The notes under the pieces were generated by a model. It was not told where the DNA came from. It did no database searches and saw only the letters and a program-made list of their open reading frames with translations. Both the position numbers and the translations under genes were made by a program. 64,000 nt of DNA from Glycomyces salinus (GTDB lineage: Bacteria > Actinomycetota > Actinomycetes > Mycobacteriales > Micromonosporaceae). Shown in pieces: positions 25,184 through 33,250 of the stretch; within the stretch, counting starts at the first letter, position 1, and each line of letters starts with the position of its first letter. The DNA lies in NCBI RefSeq assembly GCF_016428645.1, contig NZ_JAELXW010000022.1, positions 1 to 64,000 on the forward strand, read 5' to 3'.

Positions 25184-26209
25184 GTGACCGGAAAGGTGCG
25201 CTCTGCGGTGAAGCTCGCCGTCATCGCCCGGGAGGCGGGCGTATCGGTCTCCACGGTGTCGAAGGTCGTCAACGGCCGGGCCGACGTGTCCGCCGGCACC
25301 CGCGCACGCGTCCGGGGCGTCCTGGACCGCTACGGGTACCCGCTCGACTCCTCCCCCGTCGCGTCGGCGAAGCTCGGCTCGGCGCTGCTCGACGTCATCA
25401 TCCGCGAACTCGAGTCGGCCTGGTCCTCGGCGCTGCTCAGCGAGGTCGAGCGCGCCGCCGCCGACCGCGGCCTGAACATCGTCGTCTCCACCGTCCAGGC
25501 CGATCCGGTCCACCCGATCCCGCCGCGGCGCTGGCTCGACCAGGTCTCGGCGCGCGGGACCTGCGGGGTGCTCGGCATCCTGGTCGACTTCAGCGAAGCG
25601 CAGTCGGACTACCTGCGCGACGCGGCCATCCCGCGGGTGGTGGTCGACCCGTCCGCCGAGCAGGAACGGTCGGTGACCACCGTCCGGATCGACAACCGCC
25701 GCTCCCAGTACCGCCTGACGCGGCACCTGATCGAACTGGGGCACACGCGGATCGCCATGGTCGACGGCAATCGGCACACGCTGCCGGCCAGGGAGCGCCG
25801 AGAAGGGTTCGAGGCGGCGATGCGCGAGGCGCGGCTGCCGATCCGCGAAGCCTGGCGCAAGGACGGCGGCTTCGACCGCGACGACGCCCAGCGGGCGATG
25901 ACCGAGCTGATGACCGGCCCCGAGCGCCCCACCGCCGTCGCCTTCGCCTCCGACAAGGGCGCACTCGGCGGCCTGGCGGCCGCACGCCTGCTCGGCCTCG
26001 ACGTCCCCGGGGAGGTGTCGGTGACCGGATTCGACGATATTCCCGACGCCCGGGCCGCCATCCCCGCCCTGACCACGGTGCGCCAGCCGGTCGAGGCGAT
26101 GGTGGCCGCCGCCCTGGACCGGATCGTCGACCCGCCGCCGGTCGGCCGCAGGATCATGTGCGCGGCCGAGCCGGTCTTCCGCGACAGCACCGCGCCCCCG
26201 CGCCGGTAG
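25184..26209 (+). CDS. LacI-family transcriptional regulator
   Basis: From GTG 25184 (GAGGAGG at 25171-25177) this 341-residue regulator has a LacI DNA-binding domain (LAVIAREAGVSVSTVSKVVNG, early residues) and an effector domain ending EVSVTGFDDIPDARAAIPALTTV. The effector is unknown. It is well placed to control the divergent exporter or the orphan binding protein, whose upstream region has LacI-like palindromes. It nearly abuts the convergent methyltransferase gene (3 bases between stops). An upstream in-frame reading from 24866 is rejected because it crosses the ribosome site. Confidence 0.9.
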   Translation: MTGKVRSAVKLAVIAREAGVSVSTVSKVVNGRADVSAGTRARVRGVLDRYGYPLDSSPVASAKLGSALLDVIIRELESAWSSALLSEVERAAADRGLNIVVSTVQADPVHPIPPRRWLDQVSARGTCGVLGILVDFSEAQSDYLRDAAIPRVVVDPSAEQERSVTTVRIDNRRSQYRLTRHLIELGHTRIAMVDGNRHTLPARERREGFEAAMREARLPIREAWRKDGGFDRDDAQRAMTELMTGPERPTAVAFASDKGALGGLAAARLLGLDVPGEVSVTGFDDIPDARAAIPALTTVRQPVEAMVAAALDRIVDPPPVGRRIMCAAEPVFRDSTAPPRR

Positions 26210-26212
26210 CCG

Positions 26213-27448
26213 CTACTCGACCAGGATGGCCAGGCGGCTGTGCCGCTTGGGGACGACGAACCTGCCGGCCGCGATCGGCCCCGAGTCCGGGCGGTGGGCC
26301 TCCAGCTTGAGCCGCACGTGGTCGCGGCATTCGCGGTCCCAGACCTGGATCTGCTCGGCGACCTTGTGGGCCAGCCCGTCTCCGGCCGGCCCGTGGCCGC
26401 GCACCCCGAGTTCGACCTCGCCCTTGATGTCGGCGCGGCGGCAGGCCACGTAGGCGAAGTCGCCGCCGTCGACCACGGCCGGATTGGCCCAGCGCAGCAG
26501 GAGCCGTAGCGAGCCGTGGTCGCCGAAGGGCGCGTTCATGCGCCCGTATCCGGTGAAGGCGCAGGCCAGCCACAGCGACAGCTGCGCGACGTCCGCTCCG
26601 GGGAGGACGCGCACGCCGGTCCAGACGGTGGTGCCGCGCTCGTCGAGCAGGCCGCGAGCGCCTTCGGCGGCGACCTCCCGGTCGGCGTGGAAGGTGATGA
26701 TGCGGCCCTCGGCCAGCTCCACCGTCTGGGACTGGTGGGCGCCGAGCCCCCGCATGGGCATGAATCCGCAGCACACGATCGAGCTGCTGCGCATGACCCC
26801 GTCCGAGTAGTCGAAGGCGATCGAGTGCTCGGAGCTGCGGATCTGGAGCGGGGCGACCAGCCGCCCGCCGTCGGCGAGCTGCTCCCACCAGGCCGGGGGC
26901 AGGTCCCAGGTGCCGACGGTGACGATGACGCGGTCGTACGGGGCGCCGTCGGCGAAGCCGATCTCGCCGTCGCCGTGGACGACGCGGACCCGGCCGTAGC
27001 CGGTGGCCTCCAGTGCCTCGCGGGCGCGCCGGATGGAGTCGGCGTCGAGGTCGACGGTAGTGACCGCGCCGTCCTCGCCGACCAGTTCGGCCAGGAGCGC
27101 GGCGTTGTAGCCGGTGCCGGCGCCGATCTCGAGCACCCGCTGGCCGGGGCGGACGTCGAGCTGCTCGAGCATCTGGGTGACGATGGACGGCTGGGAGGCC
27201 GAGCTGATCGGATCGCCCTCGCTGTTGCGTTTGGTGACGACCACTTCGTCCTGGTAGGCGGCCTTGACCGAGACTTCGGGCACGAACCGGTGCCTGGGCA
27301 CGGCGAGCACTGCCCGCTCGACTCGGCGCGACTGCAGGGCGCCGCGCTCGCGCAGTTTGGAGACCAGGGCCGTGCGGCGCCTCCACGCCTCTCCGCGCTC
27401 CGGGGCGGCGTCGGCGGGGCCACCGCTGGTGCGCGCGTGCTCACTCAC
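26213..27448 (-). CDS. FxLD-type PCMT-like SAM methyltransferase
   Basis: This protein of about 411 residues begins with a protein-isoaspartate-methyltransferase-like domain: PRHRFVPEV, then DPISSASQPSIVTQMLEQL and the SAM loop VLEIGAGTGYNAALLAEL, followed by VTTVDLD and a WDLPPAWWEQL segment. A second ~190-residue domain follows. This arrangement matches the family called methyltransferase, FxLD system, associated with FxLD lanthipeptides. No lanthipeptide precursor or LanB/LanC gene is visible here, so its substrate is open. GTG 27448 is my preferred start; an ATG at 27487 is possible. Confidence 0.75.
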   Translation of the reverse strand: MSEHARTSGGPADAAPERGEAWRRRTALVSKLRERGALQSRRVERAVLAVPRHRFVPEVSVKAAYQDEVVVTKRNSEGDPISSASQPSIVTQMLEQLDVRPGQRVLEIGAGTGYNAALLAELVGEDGAVTTVDLDADSIRRAREALEATGYGRVRVVHGDGEIGFADGAPYDRVIVTVGTWDLPPAWWEQLADGGRLVAPLQIRSSEHSIAFDYSDGVMRSSSIVCCGFMPMRGLGAHQSQTVELAEGRIITFHADREVAAEGARGLLDERGTTVWTGVRVLPGADVAQLSLWLACAFTGYGRMNAPFGDHGSLRLLLRWANPAVVDGGDFAYVACRRADIKGEVELGVRGHGPAGDGLAHKVAEQIQVWDRECRDHVRLKLEAHRPDSGPIAAGRFVVPKRHSRLAILVE

Positions 27449-27583
27449 ATGGACAAGCCTACGTCCGGTTCGTGGCGACGTCCTCATCCAATTGAGTCAC
27501 CGGTGTGTCCGCGGCGCCGCCTCGGCGGCTCGGTCGCGGCTCACCAGCCGAAGGCCCGCCAGGTCCACGAAGGCCCGAACCGG

Positions 27584-27589
27584 TATAAA
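27584..27589 (+). promoter_or_regulatory. TATAAA -10 giving a leaderless start
   Basis: TATAAA ends seven bases before ATG 27596, where transcription should begin, so the mRNA would be leaderless. No good -35 is seen. Confidence 0.45.
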
Positions 27590-27595
27590 CGGCGG

Positions 27596-27916
27596 ATGGA
27601 GCCCGAGGGTCGAGCAGAAGGCGTTGCGAAGCAACGCGAATCACCGTTCGAGGCGCTCCGGCGCCATTTCACGATGCTGGTCTTCCGCGTCCAGTCCGCC
27701 TCGGCTCTCGCCTACATGGGCGCCGCGTCGCTGGTCGGCATCGAGGCGGCGGCCCTGATCATCGGTTTCACGACCGTCCTGCCCGTGGCCGTCCCGTTCT
27801 TGGTCCTCGTCCTGGGCGGGGTCTACTTCTTCCGTGAACGGCTGCGCGCGGTCTGGACGCGCCTGCGGGGCGGCCGCAGTGAACCCGGGGCGTCCTCGGA
27901 GAACTCCGAGGACTGA
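27596..27916 (+). CDS. Small membrane protein of unknown function
   Basis: I do not recognise this 106-residue protein. It has a charged N-terminus (MEPEGRAEGVAKQRESPFEALRR), two closely spaced hydrophobic helices (SALAYMGAASLVGIEAAALIIG and VLPVAVPFLVLVLGGVYFF) and a basic then acidic C-tail ending SENSED. ATG 27596 is supported by a -10 box ending seven bases upstream; no ribosome site is seen. GC-rich third positions and hydrophobic segments favour a real gene. Confidence 0.55.
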   Translation: MEPEGRAEGVAKQRESPFEALRRHFTMLVFRVQSASALAYMGAASLVGIEAAALIIGFTTVLPVAVPFLVLVLGGVYFFRERLRAVWTRLRGGRSEPGASSENSED

Positions 27917-27976
27917 TTCCACCTCGCCGTGCTCCACGACCGGATCGGTCGGGCGGTTCGGTCCTGACGATCGGTC

Positions 27977-28756
27977 CTAGGACGCGGGCTTGAGGACCGC
28001 CAGGTACTCGTGGTGCTGCCGCAGGAGGGCGACCAGTCCCGCGTTGTCCTCGCCGAGGCCGACCTCCTTGCCTCCCGCGAGGATCCCGTCGAGGGCAAGG
28101 CCGGTGCCCTCCAGCAGCAGGCCGAGGTCCGCGGGGCTGTAGCAGCGCAGCCGCTGCGTGATCCGCCGCCGCGGTTCGGCCGTGTCCCACCAGGTGTCGA
28201 CCGCTGTGGACGAGACCGGGTCGAACTGGATGCGCTGCATCAGCTCGTGGCGGTAGCCGCGCTCGGGATGGGCGCTGAGCAGCTCGGACTGTCCGTCCCA
28301 GCCGGCCCACACCAGGGGGTTGAAGACGTCGACCAGCGCGGTGCCGCCCGGAGCGAGCCACTCGGAGGCGATGCGGTTCAGGAGCCGGCGCTGATCGGCG
28401 TCGGAGCCGATGCCGAACCCGTTCCAGTAGGCCACGGCGTCGAAGCGTCCCTCGAGTTCGATCTCGTAGAAGTCGCCGCGGACGATCCGCAGGCGGTCGG
28501 TGCCGAGACGCTCGGCATGGACGGTGGCCCGCTCGGCCCGGTCGGTCAGTTCGACGCCCGTGACGGGGTGTCCGGCCTCGGCCAGTGCCGCGGAGGTATT
28601 GCCGTAGCCGCAACCGAGTTCGAGGACGCGCAGCGGCTCGGGTCCGCACAATCGCTGAAGGATTTCGACGCGTCCCCGGTCGCGCTCGCCGACGCCGGAC
28701 TCGGCCTCGGCCCACCAGTGTCCTGTGCGCGAATAGAAGTCCTGGACCCACTCCAT
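27977..28756 (-). CDS. Class I SAM-dependent methyltransferase
   Basis: The 259-residue enzyme has the Rossmann-fold SAM site LRVLELGCGYGNTSAALAEAG with the acidic loop VTGVELT and motif III-like FDAVAYWNGFGIG. Tryptophan-rich NFYSRTG/WWAEAE-type N-terminus (MEWVQDFYSRTGHWW) and WDTAEPRRRITQRLRCYS are typical of small-molecule methyltransferases. The acceptor is not known. It stands divergent from the peptide gene at 28978 and convergent with the small membrane protein gene. Confidence 0.83.
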   Translation of the reverse strand: MEWVQDFYSRTGHWWAEAESGVGERDRGRVEILQRLCGPEPLRVLELGCGYGNTSAALAEAGHPVTGVELTDRAERATVHAERLGTDRLRIVRGDFYEIELEGRFDAVAYWNGFGIGSDADQRRLLNRIASEWLAPGGTALVDVFNPLVWAGWDGQSELLSAHPERGYRHELMQRIQFDPVSSTAVDTWWDTAEPRRRITQRLRCYSPADLGLLLEGTGLALDGILAGGKEVGLGEDNAGLVALLRQHHEYLAVLKPAS

Positions 28757-28868
28757 CTGGGGAGCCTATGAGAACGCCACCGGCGCAGGCAACGGCTTTT
28801 CCCCTGGATCGAGTCGCCGCGAGAGCGGCGCGCACCAATCGGTTCGGCCCTTCGATCATGAGCTTCTT

Positions 28869-28898
28869 TTGTTGCGACTCTTGGCTTTTCGCTGATAC
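28869..28898 (+). promoter_or_regulatory. Possible promoter of the repeat peptide gene
   Basis: TTGTTG (28869-28874) and TGATAC (28893-28898) are separated by 18 bases in the most AT-rich stretch of this region. The ATG at 28978 is 80 bases further on, leaving a long leader. Confidence 0.3.
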
Positions 28899-28977
28899 CA
28901 TCGCTGGCGGGAGGAGGTTTCGCACAAGCGGTCTACTTATCTTCGGAGCGGTGGCCGCGAGAGACCCTGGAGGTTTC

Positions 28978-29253
28978 ATGACCGCCAAAACATTCCTCGT
29001 TCGCGCCGGAGCCGCTGCCGCGGCCGGAGCCCTGGCGACCGTCGGCCTCGCGTCGGCGGCCTCGGCCTCCGAATCGGACGGCTGGTCCTGGCAGAGCGTC
29101 GGAACGAGCGCGAAGGACGTCTCCTCGACGAGCGTCCCGACCGCCGACAAGGACGGCTGGTCCTGGCAGAGCGTCGGTGAAGGCACCGACGGCATCCACT
29201 GGATCAGCCTCTCGACCGCCGACGACGAAACCGACGGCTGGTCCTGGCAGTAG
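28978..29253 (+). CDS. Secreted 91-residue peptide with three DGWSWQ repeats
   Basis: I recognise no family. The protein has a short signal peptide (TAKTFLVRAGAAAAAGALATVGLASAASA shown in parts: positive start, hydrophobic core 10-25, cleavage after ASA near residue 30). The mature part carries DGWSWQ at 34-39, 59-64 and exactly at the C-terminus, 86-91, with linkers rich in Ser, Thr, Asp. The first two copies extend to DGWSWQSVG and are identical in DNA over 26 bases (29077-29102 and 29152-29177); the third is identical over 18 bases (29233-29250). CTGGAGG lies before ATG 28978. A strong terminator follows. Confidence 0.7.
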   Translation: MTAKTFLVRAGAAAAAGALATVGLASAASASESDGWSWQSVGTSAKDVSSTSVPTADKDGWSWQSVGEGTDGIHWISLSTADDETDGWSWQ

Positions 29254-29275
29254 CCGAGACAGGTAGAGGACTGCG

Positions 29276-29305
29276 ACCCGTGGCGGGCTCCGGCCCGCCA
29301 CGGGT
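29276..29305 (+). terminator. Strong terminator after the repeat peptide gene
   Basis: A perfect 13-bp stem (29276-29288 with 29293-29305) with a four-base loop is followed by CTT. It begins 23 bases after the stop. Confidence 0.75.
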
Positions 29306-29321
29306 CTTCGATCTCCCGGCC

Positions 29322-30206
29322 TTAGGCGGCCAAGACCCGTTCCAGGGCCGCCTCGCCGGCCCGCTTCCAGGTCGGCTTGCCGCCGAGCAGGCCCGCCTCG
29401 CCGGCCCGTCCGATGTGCAGCAGCCCGAAACTCCGCCGCAGCGCCCAGCCGCGCGCCCTCCTGACGGTGTCCTCGTCGGCCGCGTACGCGTCGAAGAACC
29501 GCTCCGCCCCGCCTTCGGGCAGCAGCAGCCAAGCCGCCGAGAGGTCGGTCGCCGGGTCGCCGGCGCACAGCTCGCCGAAATCGATCACGCCCGCCAGGGC
29601 CCCGTCCGCGCTGACCACGTTCGCCGGATGGAGGTCGCCGTGGATCCAGACCGGTGCCCGGTCCCACTCGCGAGCCGCGAGAGCGTCGTCCCAGGCCTCG
29701 CGCATTCGAGCGGCCCGTGGGTCGTTCGCCATCCCTTCGAGGTTCCGTTCCGTCTCCTCGGCGAACCGTTCGAGCGGGACGCCGCGATCCGGGTTGGCGG
29801 GAGCCTCGCTCGGCGCCTCCCGGTGCAGTGCGGCTAGGAATGCGGCGAGGATCTCCGCCGATCGGACGCCGTGGCGGACCTCCGCCCGGTCGGCGGGCTG
29901 CCCCTCGACCCAACTCGTGACGAGCCAGGCGTGGGGAAAGCGGTCCGACGGCGCCCCGAAGCGCACGGGAGCCGAGATCGGCAGGGGCAGGCGCCGAGCC
30001 AGCTCGGGGGCCCAACGCCACTCCGTTTCGAGCAGTGCCGGGCCGCGCTCGGTGCGCGGCAACCGCACCGCCAGCTCATCGCCCAGGCGCCACATCTGGT
30101 TGTCCCAACCGCCGTCCACCCGCAGCAGTGCCAACCCGGCCAGGTCGGGGTGCTGCTCCCGGAGCAGCGCCCGCACATGTTCCTCTTCCATCACGAACTC
30201 ACCCAA
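29322..30206 (-). CDS. Aminoglycoside-phosphotransferase-like kinase
   Basis: This 294-residue protein has the APH fold: GWDNQMWRLGDELAVRLPR in the N-lobe, the catalytic Brenner loop WIHGDLHPANV, and the DFG-equivalent VIDFGELCAGDPATDLS. It would phosphorylate a hydroxyl group of a small molecule using ATP; not every member confers antibiotic resistance. Start could be ATG 30206 or 30191 (MEEEHVRALL). It runs toward the terminator of the peptide gene and is 64 bases after the alpha/beta hydrolase gene on the same strand. Confidence 0.85.
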   Translation of the reverse strand: MGEFVMEEEHVRALLREQHPDLAGLALLRVDGGWDNQMWRLGDELAVRLPRTERGPALLETEWRWAPELARRLPLPISAPVRFGAPSDRFPHAWLVTSWVEGQPADRAEVRHGVRSAEILAAFLAALHREAPSEAPANPDRGVPLERFAEETERNLEGMANDPRAARMREAWDDALAAREWDRAPVWIHGDLHPANVVSADGALAGVIDFGELCAGDPATDLSAAWLLLPEGGAERFFDAYAADEDTVRRARGWALRRSFGLLHIGRAGEAGLLGGKPTWKRAGEAALERVLAA

Positions 30207-30270
30207 CCAGATCCGGCGGCACCAGCCGATCCGGGCACCGGCCAGGGACTGGCCGCCGCCGAAGAGACGG

Positions 30271-31164
30271 CTACCGGACTCGAACGGCGTCGGCGACGGC
30301 GCGGATCTCGTCGGCGTAGCGCCCCCAGATTCCCCGCGGCAGGTCGTGGCCGACGCCTGGGGTGATCACGAGCTTGGCACCGGGTATGGCCCTGGCCAGG
30401 TCGCGGGCCGCCGAGGTGCGCAGCAGCTGGTCGGAGTCGCCTTGCAGGACCACCGCCGGCACGCGGAGATCCGCGAGCCGCCCGCCGCTCCAGTGCGCGC
30501 CGAGCTGGCGTCCCATGGTCGAGTCGTCCCGCACTGGGCAGACGTCGTCCTTCTCGATGCGGGAGAGGGCCTCGGCCTCGTCGAACGGGAATCCCGGCGA
30601 GGCCAGGGCCCGGGAGATGGCCAGCGACATGGCTATGTCGCCTTCGCGCGTCTCGGGGAAGCGCAGTCGCGCCATCCGCGCGACGGACCCGAAGCGGATG
30701 TACCACAGCAGCTTCGCCCTTCCCGCGTCGCTGGAGACGGCCGCGGAGGTGGCGAGGCTGCGCACTCGTTTCGGGTGCCGAATGGCGATGCGCTGGGCGT
30801 TCAGGCCGCCGTTGGAGTGTCCGAACAGGTGCGCCGAGTCCCAGCCCATCGCGTCCATGACGGCGGTGGCGTCGTCGGTCACGTCCTCGCCGGTGTAGGC
30901 GGGCGGCCGGCGGCGGAACAGCGCGGTCACCGGGCGGGCCGCGGCGGCCGGGAAGTGCGTGGACTGGCCGGCGTCGCGGTTGTCGTAGGAGGCCACGTGG
31001 AATCCCCGGGCGATGAGCTCATCGACCAGGCCCGGGGGCCACCAGAACCTGGTCACCGAGGCGCCCTGGACCAGCAGCAGCGGCTCGCCGCCGGTGCCGC
31101 CGAGGTCGTCGAAGGCGATGCGGACGCCGCCGTTGTCGGCGTATCCGGTGGGTGAAGGGCTCAT
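30271..31164 (-). CDS. Alpha/beta hydrolase
   Basis: The 297-residue protein has the alpha/beta-hydrolase order: a LLLVQGASVTRFWWPPGL oxyanion strand, the DNRDAGQS loop, the nucleophile elbow GHSNGGLN (Ser), an Asp in LQGDSDQLL and a late His in GVGHDLP. It cleaves an ester or similar bond; the substrate is unknown. The start ATG 31164 follows GGGAGG. It is divergent from a TetR regulator, with a shared operator between, so it is probably the regulated target. Confidence 0.85.
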   Translation of the reverse strand: MSPSPTGYADNGGVRIAFDDLGGTGGEPLLLVQGASVTRFWWPPGLVDELIARGFHVASYDNRDAGQSTHFPAAAARPVTALFRRRPPAYTGEDVTDDATAVMDAMGWDSAHLFGHSNGGLNAQRIAIRHPKRVRSLATSAAVSSDAGRAKLLWYIRFGSVARMARLRFPETREGDIAMSLAISRALASPGFPFDEAEALSRIEKDDVCPVRDDSTMGRQLGAHWSGGRLADLRVPAVVLQGDSDQLLRTSAARDLARAIPGAKLVITPGVGHDLPRGIWGRYADEIRAVADAVRVR

Positions 31165-31177
31165 GGTTCCTCCCGAG

Positions 31178-31228
31178 TTCGCGAACAGTGTTCTCAAACT
31201 CTAGCGTTCGAGTACAGTGTTCGCAAAC
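31178..31228. promoter_or_regulatory. Putative TetR operator in the hydrolase/TetR intergenic region
   Basis: A 15-base unit ACAGTGTTCKCAAAC occurs twice as a direct repeat (31185-31199 and 31214-31228). GAACAGTGTTC (31183-31193) is also a near-palindrome and GTTCGCGAAC (31178-31187) is a perfect one. The region separates divergent starts at 31164 and 31243. Confidence 0.6.
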
Positions 31229-31242
31229 ATTTGGAGGGCGAG

Positions 31243-31911
31243 ATGACCGACGACACCACGCCGATCTGGCTGCGGCCCGAACGCGCCGCGGTCGGGCGAC
31301 CGGCCGAACGCACCCGCGCCGAGATCACCGCCGCCGCCATAGCCGTCGCCGACCGGGGCGGCCCCGACGCGGTGTCGATGCGCAACATCGCCGACGAACT
31401 GGGCACCGGACCGGCGTCGCTGTACCGCTACGTCGGCGGCCGGGACGACCTGCTCGACCTGATGGTCGACGCGACCGCCGCCGAGTACCGCCTCGACCCG
31501 CCCACCGGCGACCACGTTCGCGACCTGGTGGCCGTCGCCGAACAGGCCCGGTCCATCATGCTGCGCCACCCGTGGCTGCCCGAGCTGGTCCTGACCCGAC
31601 CGGTCCTCGGACCGTGCACACTCGACGTGCTCGACCACGTCCTGGAGGCCCTGGCCGATCACCCGGGCGACGGTCGCACGAAGCTGGAGATCTTCGCGCT
31701 GCTCAACGCCATTGCCGCGACATTCGCCCTCAACGAGCTCGCCGCCGGGAACCGGGCTGAACGAGCCGCCGCCTACCTGGGCCACATCGCGGCCGCAGGA
31801 GAACGCCCCCGCATCACCGCGCTCTGGGACGAGCTGACCGCCCCGAACGACGACTCGGACGACCGTCGCGCCGAACGGCTGGCCGCGCTCGTCTCCAGCC
31901 TGCTCCAATAA
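31243..31911 (+). CDS. TetR-family transcriptional regulator
   Basis: The 222-residue regulator has an N-terminal helix-turn-helix (RAEITAAAIAVADRGGPDAVSMRNIADELGTGPASLYRYVGGRDDLLDLMV, in parts) with the family LYRYV recognition helix, and an alpha-helical ligand domain. ATG 31243 has GGAGGG at 31233-31238; the TTG at 31231 is rejected. It probably represses itself and the divergent alpha/beta hydrolase through the direct repeats between them. The inducer is unknown. Confidence 0.9.
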   Translation: MTDDTTPIWLRPERAAVGRPAERTRAEITAAAIAVADRGGPDAVSMRNIADELGTGPASLYRYVGGRDDLLDLMVDATAAEYRLDPPTGDHVRDLVAVAEQARSIMLRHPWLPELVLTRPVLGPCTLDVLDHVLEALADHPGDGRTKLEIFALLNAIAATFALNELAAGNRAERAAAYLGHIAAAGERPRITALWDELTAPNDDSDDRRAERLAALVSSLLQ

Positions 31912-31977
31912 GCACCGGACTCCGAGGGTAGGGCCGAACCGAACCACCCGCGCCGCCACGGCACCACGCTGCCTCCA

Positions 31978-32061
31978 TTACGAGTGCCCCGAAGCGGCCC
32001 CCTCGGACTCGACGGCGGCGGCCTCTTGTCCGTACTTTTGGGCGAAATCAACTTTGATCAT
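31978..32061 (-). CDS. Candidate 27-residue small ORF after the Trypco2 gene
   Basis: An ATG at 32061 opens a 27-residue reading frame (MIKVDFAQKYGQEAAAVESE then GAASGHS), 19 bases after the Trypco2 stop, with GAGG four bases before the start. Its first ten codons are AT-richer than the neighbourhood. No homologue comes to mind; it may be spurious. Confidence 0.25.
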   Translation of the reverse strand: MIKVDFAQKYGQEAAAVESEGAASGHS

Positions 32062-32080
32062 TGAGCCTCACCAGCAGCGG

Positions 32081-32389
32081 TCAGTCCATGGGGTCGGAGG
32101 CGGACATGTTCACCGGGCGGGTGGTTCCGTTCTCCCCTTTTACCTTGGGGTGGAGGGAGAGTTTGATGCGGTGGTGGTTGGACCGGTCGTGGCCGAGTTT
32201 GCCGTCGGCGTTGAACATGTTGAGCACCGACAGACCGATGCCGCCGCCCTGGTGCTTGGTGACCTCCAGGGTCAGTTCCAGCTCGATGTCCTGGACTTCG
32301 AGGCTGATCTGGTCGTCGGCTTCGGCGATGGCCTCCTTGAGTTCTCGGCGGATCTCGGCCACGGCTTCGCTCAAGGGAATGGGGTCCAT
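32081..32389 (-). CDS. Trypco2 (trypsin-co-occurring domain 2) protein, orphan
   Basis: At 102 residues this protein matches the Trypco2 family: the opening PLSEAVAEIRRELKEAIAEA, the strand IELELTLEVTKHQGGGIGLSV, and a HRIKLSLHPKV ending. The family is known from predicted conflict systems in which it neighbours trypsin-like peptidases or NTPases. No such partner is adjacent here, only a TetR gene and a methyltransferase. TAGTGT ends six bases before ATG 32389, so the transcript may be leaderless. Function unproven. Confidence 0.75.
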   Translation of the reverse strand: MDPIPLSEAVAEIRRELKEAIAEADDQISLEVQDIELELTLEVTKHQGGGIGLSVLNMFNADGKLGHDRSNHHRIKLSLHPKVKGENGTTRPVNMSASDPMD

Positions 32390-32440
32390 CCGCCGACACT
32401 AGCGATTCGGCGCCACCGGCGAGTCCCCTGGCGGTGTCGG

Positions 32441-33250
32441 TTACCCGACAATGTCGGCGACGGTGAGGAGGTGGCCGCTGGCGCCCAGGAGCGACGGCTC
32501 GCACTCGATTTCGCGCATGGCCGCGAGGTAGTGGGGGCCGAGTTCGTCGTGGTCGAGGATGTCGTCCAGTTCGGAGATGAGTCCGGCGGGGCCCTGGACC
32601 GCGTACTGGCGGACCTCGGGCATGCCGGCCCCGGCGAACTCCGCGGCGATCTCCCCCGGATGATGGAGGTAGGCGGTGGTGAACAGGCCTTGGTCGAAGT
32701 ACCCGATGTCGCCCTCTTTGAGCGCGCGCAGGCTCTCGTCGGATTCGATCGGGGTGATCCCGTTGAACCTCATGTGGAGCCAGTCGGCCCATCCCGCGGC
32801 CCGGTCGATGGTCACGGCGGCGAGGACGCCTCCCTCGCGGGCGGCTCGTCGGGCCTCTCGCAGGGCCCGGACGCGGTCGTCGGGTTCGGTCAGGTGGTAC
32901 AGCGGTCCCATCAGGAGCACCGCGTCGAAGGAGTCGTCGTCGCAGGGCAGGTCCCTGACGTCGCCCACGCGCGCGGTCACGCCCGGGAGTTCGGCCGCGA
33001 CGGCGACCTGGCTCTCGACCGGGTCGATCAGCGTCACGCGGTGGCCGTCGGAGGCGAGCCATTCGGAGTGGATGCCGGTCGCCCCGCCGACGTCGAGGAC
33101 GTCGAGGCCGTCTCCGGGGAGCGTGCGGCGCAGGAGGTCCTGCATTCTGGCGAATTCGAGCCTGCCGCGTCCGGACTTGGTCAGCCGGTCGCGCTCGCCG
33201 CCCTGTTCGTAGTACTCCTGGATCTCGAGCTCCAGCCTCCACGCGTTCAT
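32441..33250 (-). CDS. Class I SAM-dependent methyltransferase
   Basis: This 269-residue enzyme carries the SAM-binding loop GLDVLDVGGATGIHSEWLASDGH, VTLIDPV and the motif GPLYHL with LTEPDDRVRALREARRAAREGG, as in UbiE/Erm-like small-molecule methyltransferases. ATG 33250 is chosen; the upstream in-frame sequence is not family-like. The acceptor is unknown. It lies 51 bases upstream of the Trypco2 gene on the same strand and could be cotranscribed. Confidence 0.83.
   Translation of the reverse strand: MNAWRLELEIQEYYEQGGERDRLTKSGRGRLEFARMQDLLRRTLPGDGLDVLDVGGATGIHSEWLASDGHRVTLIDPVESQVAVAAELPGVTARVGDVRDLPCDDDSFDAVLLMGPLYHLTEPDDRVRALREARRAAREGGVLAAVTIDRAAGWADWLHMRFNGITPIESDESLRALKEGDIGYFDQGLFTTAYLHHPGEIAAEFAGAGMPEVRQYAVQGPAGLISELDDILDHDELGPHYLAAMREIECEPSLLGASGHLLTVADIVG

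Noticed and set aside
26213-33250. A RiPP gene cluster linking the repeat peptide with the methyltransferases
   Set aside because: No LanB, LanC, radical SAM, YcaO or peptidase gene is present, so a biosynthetic cluster is not supported.
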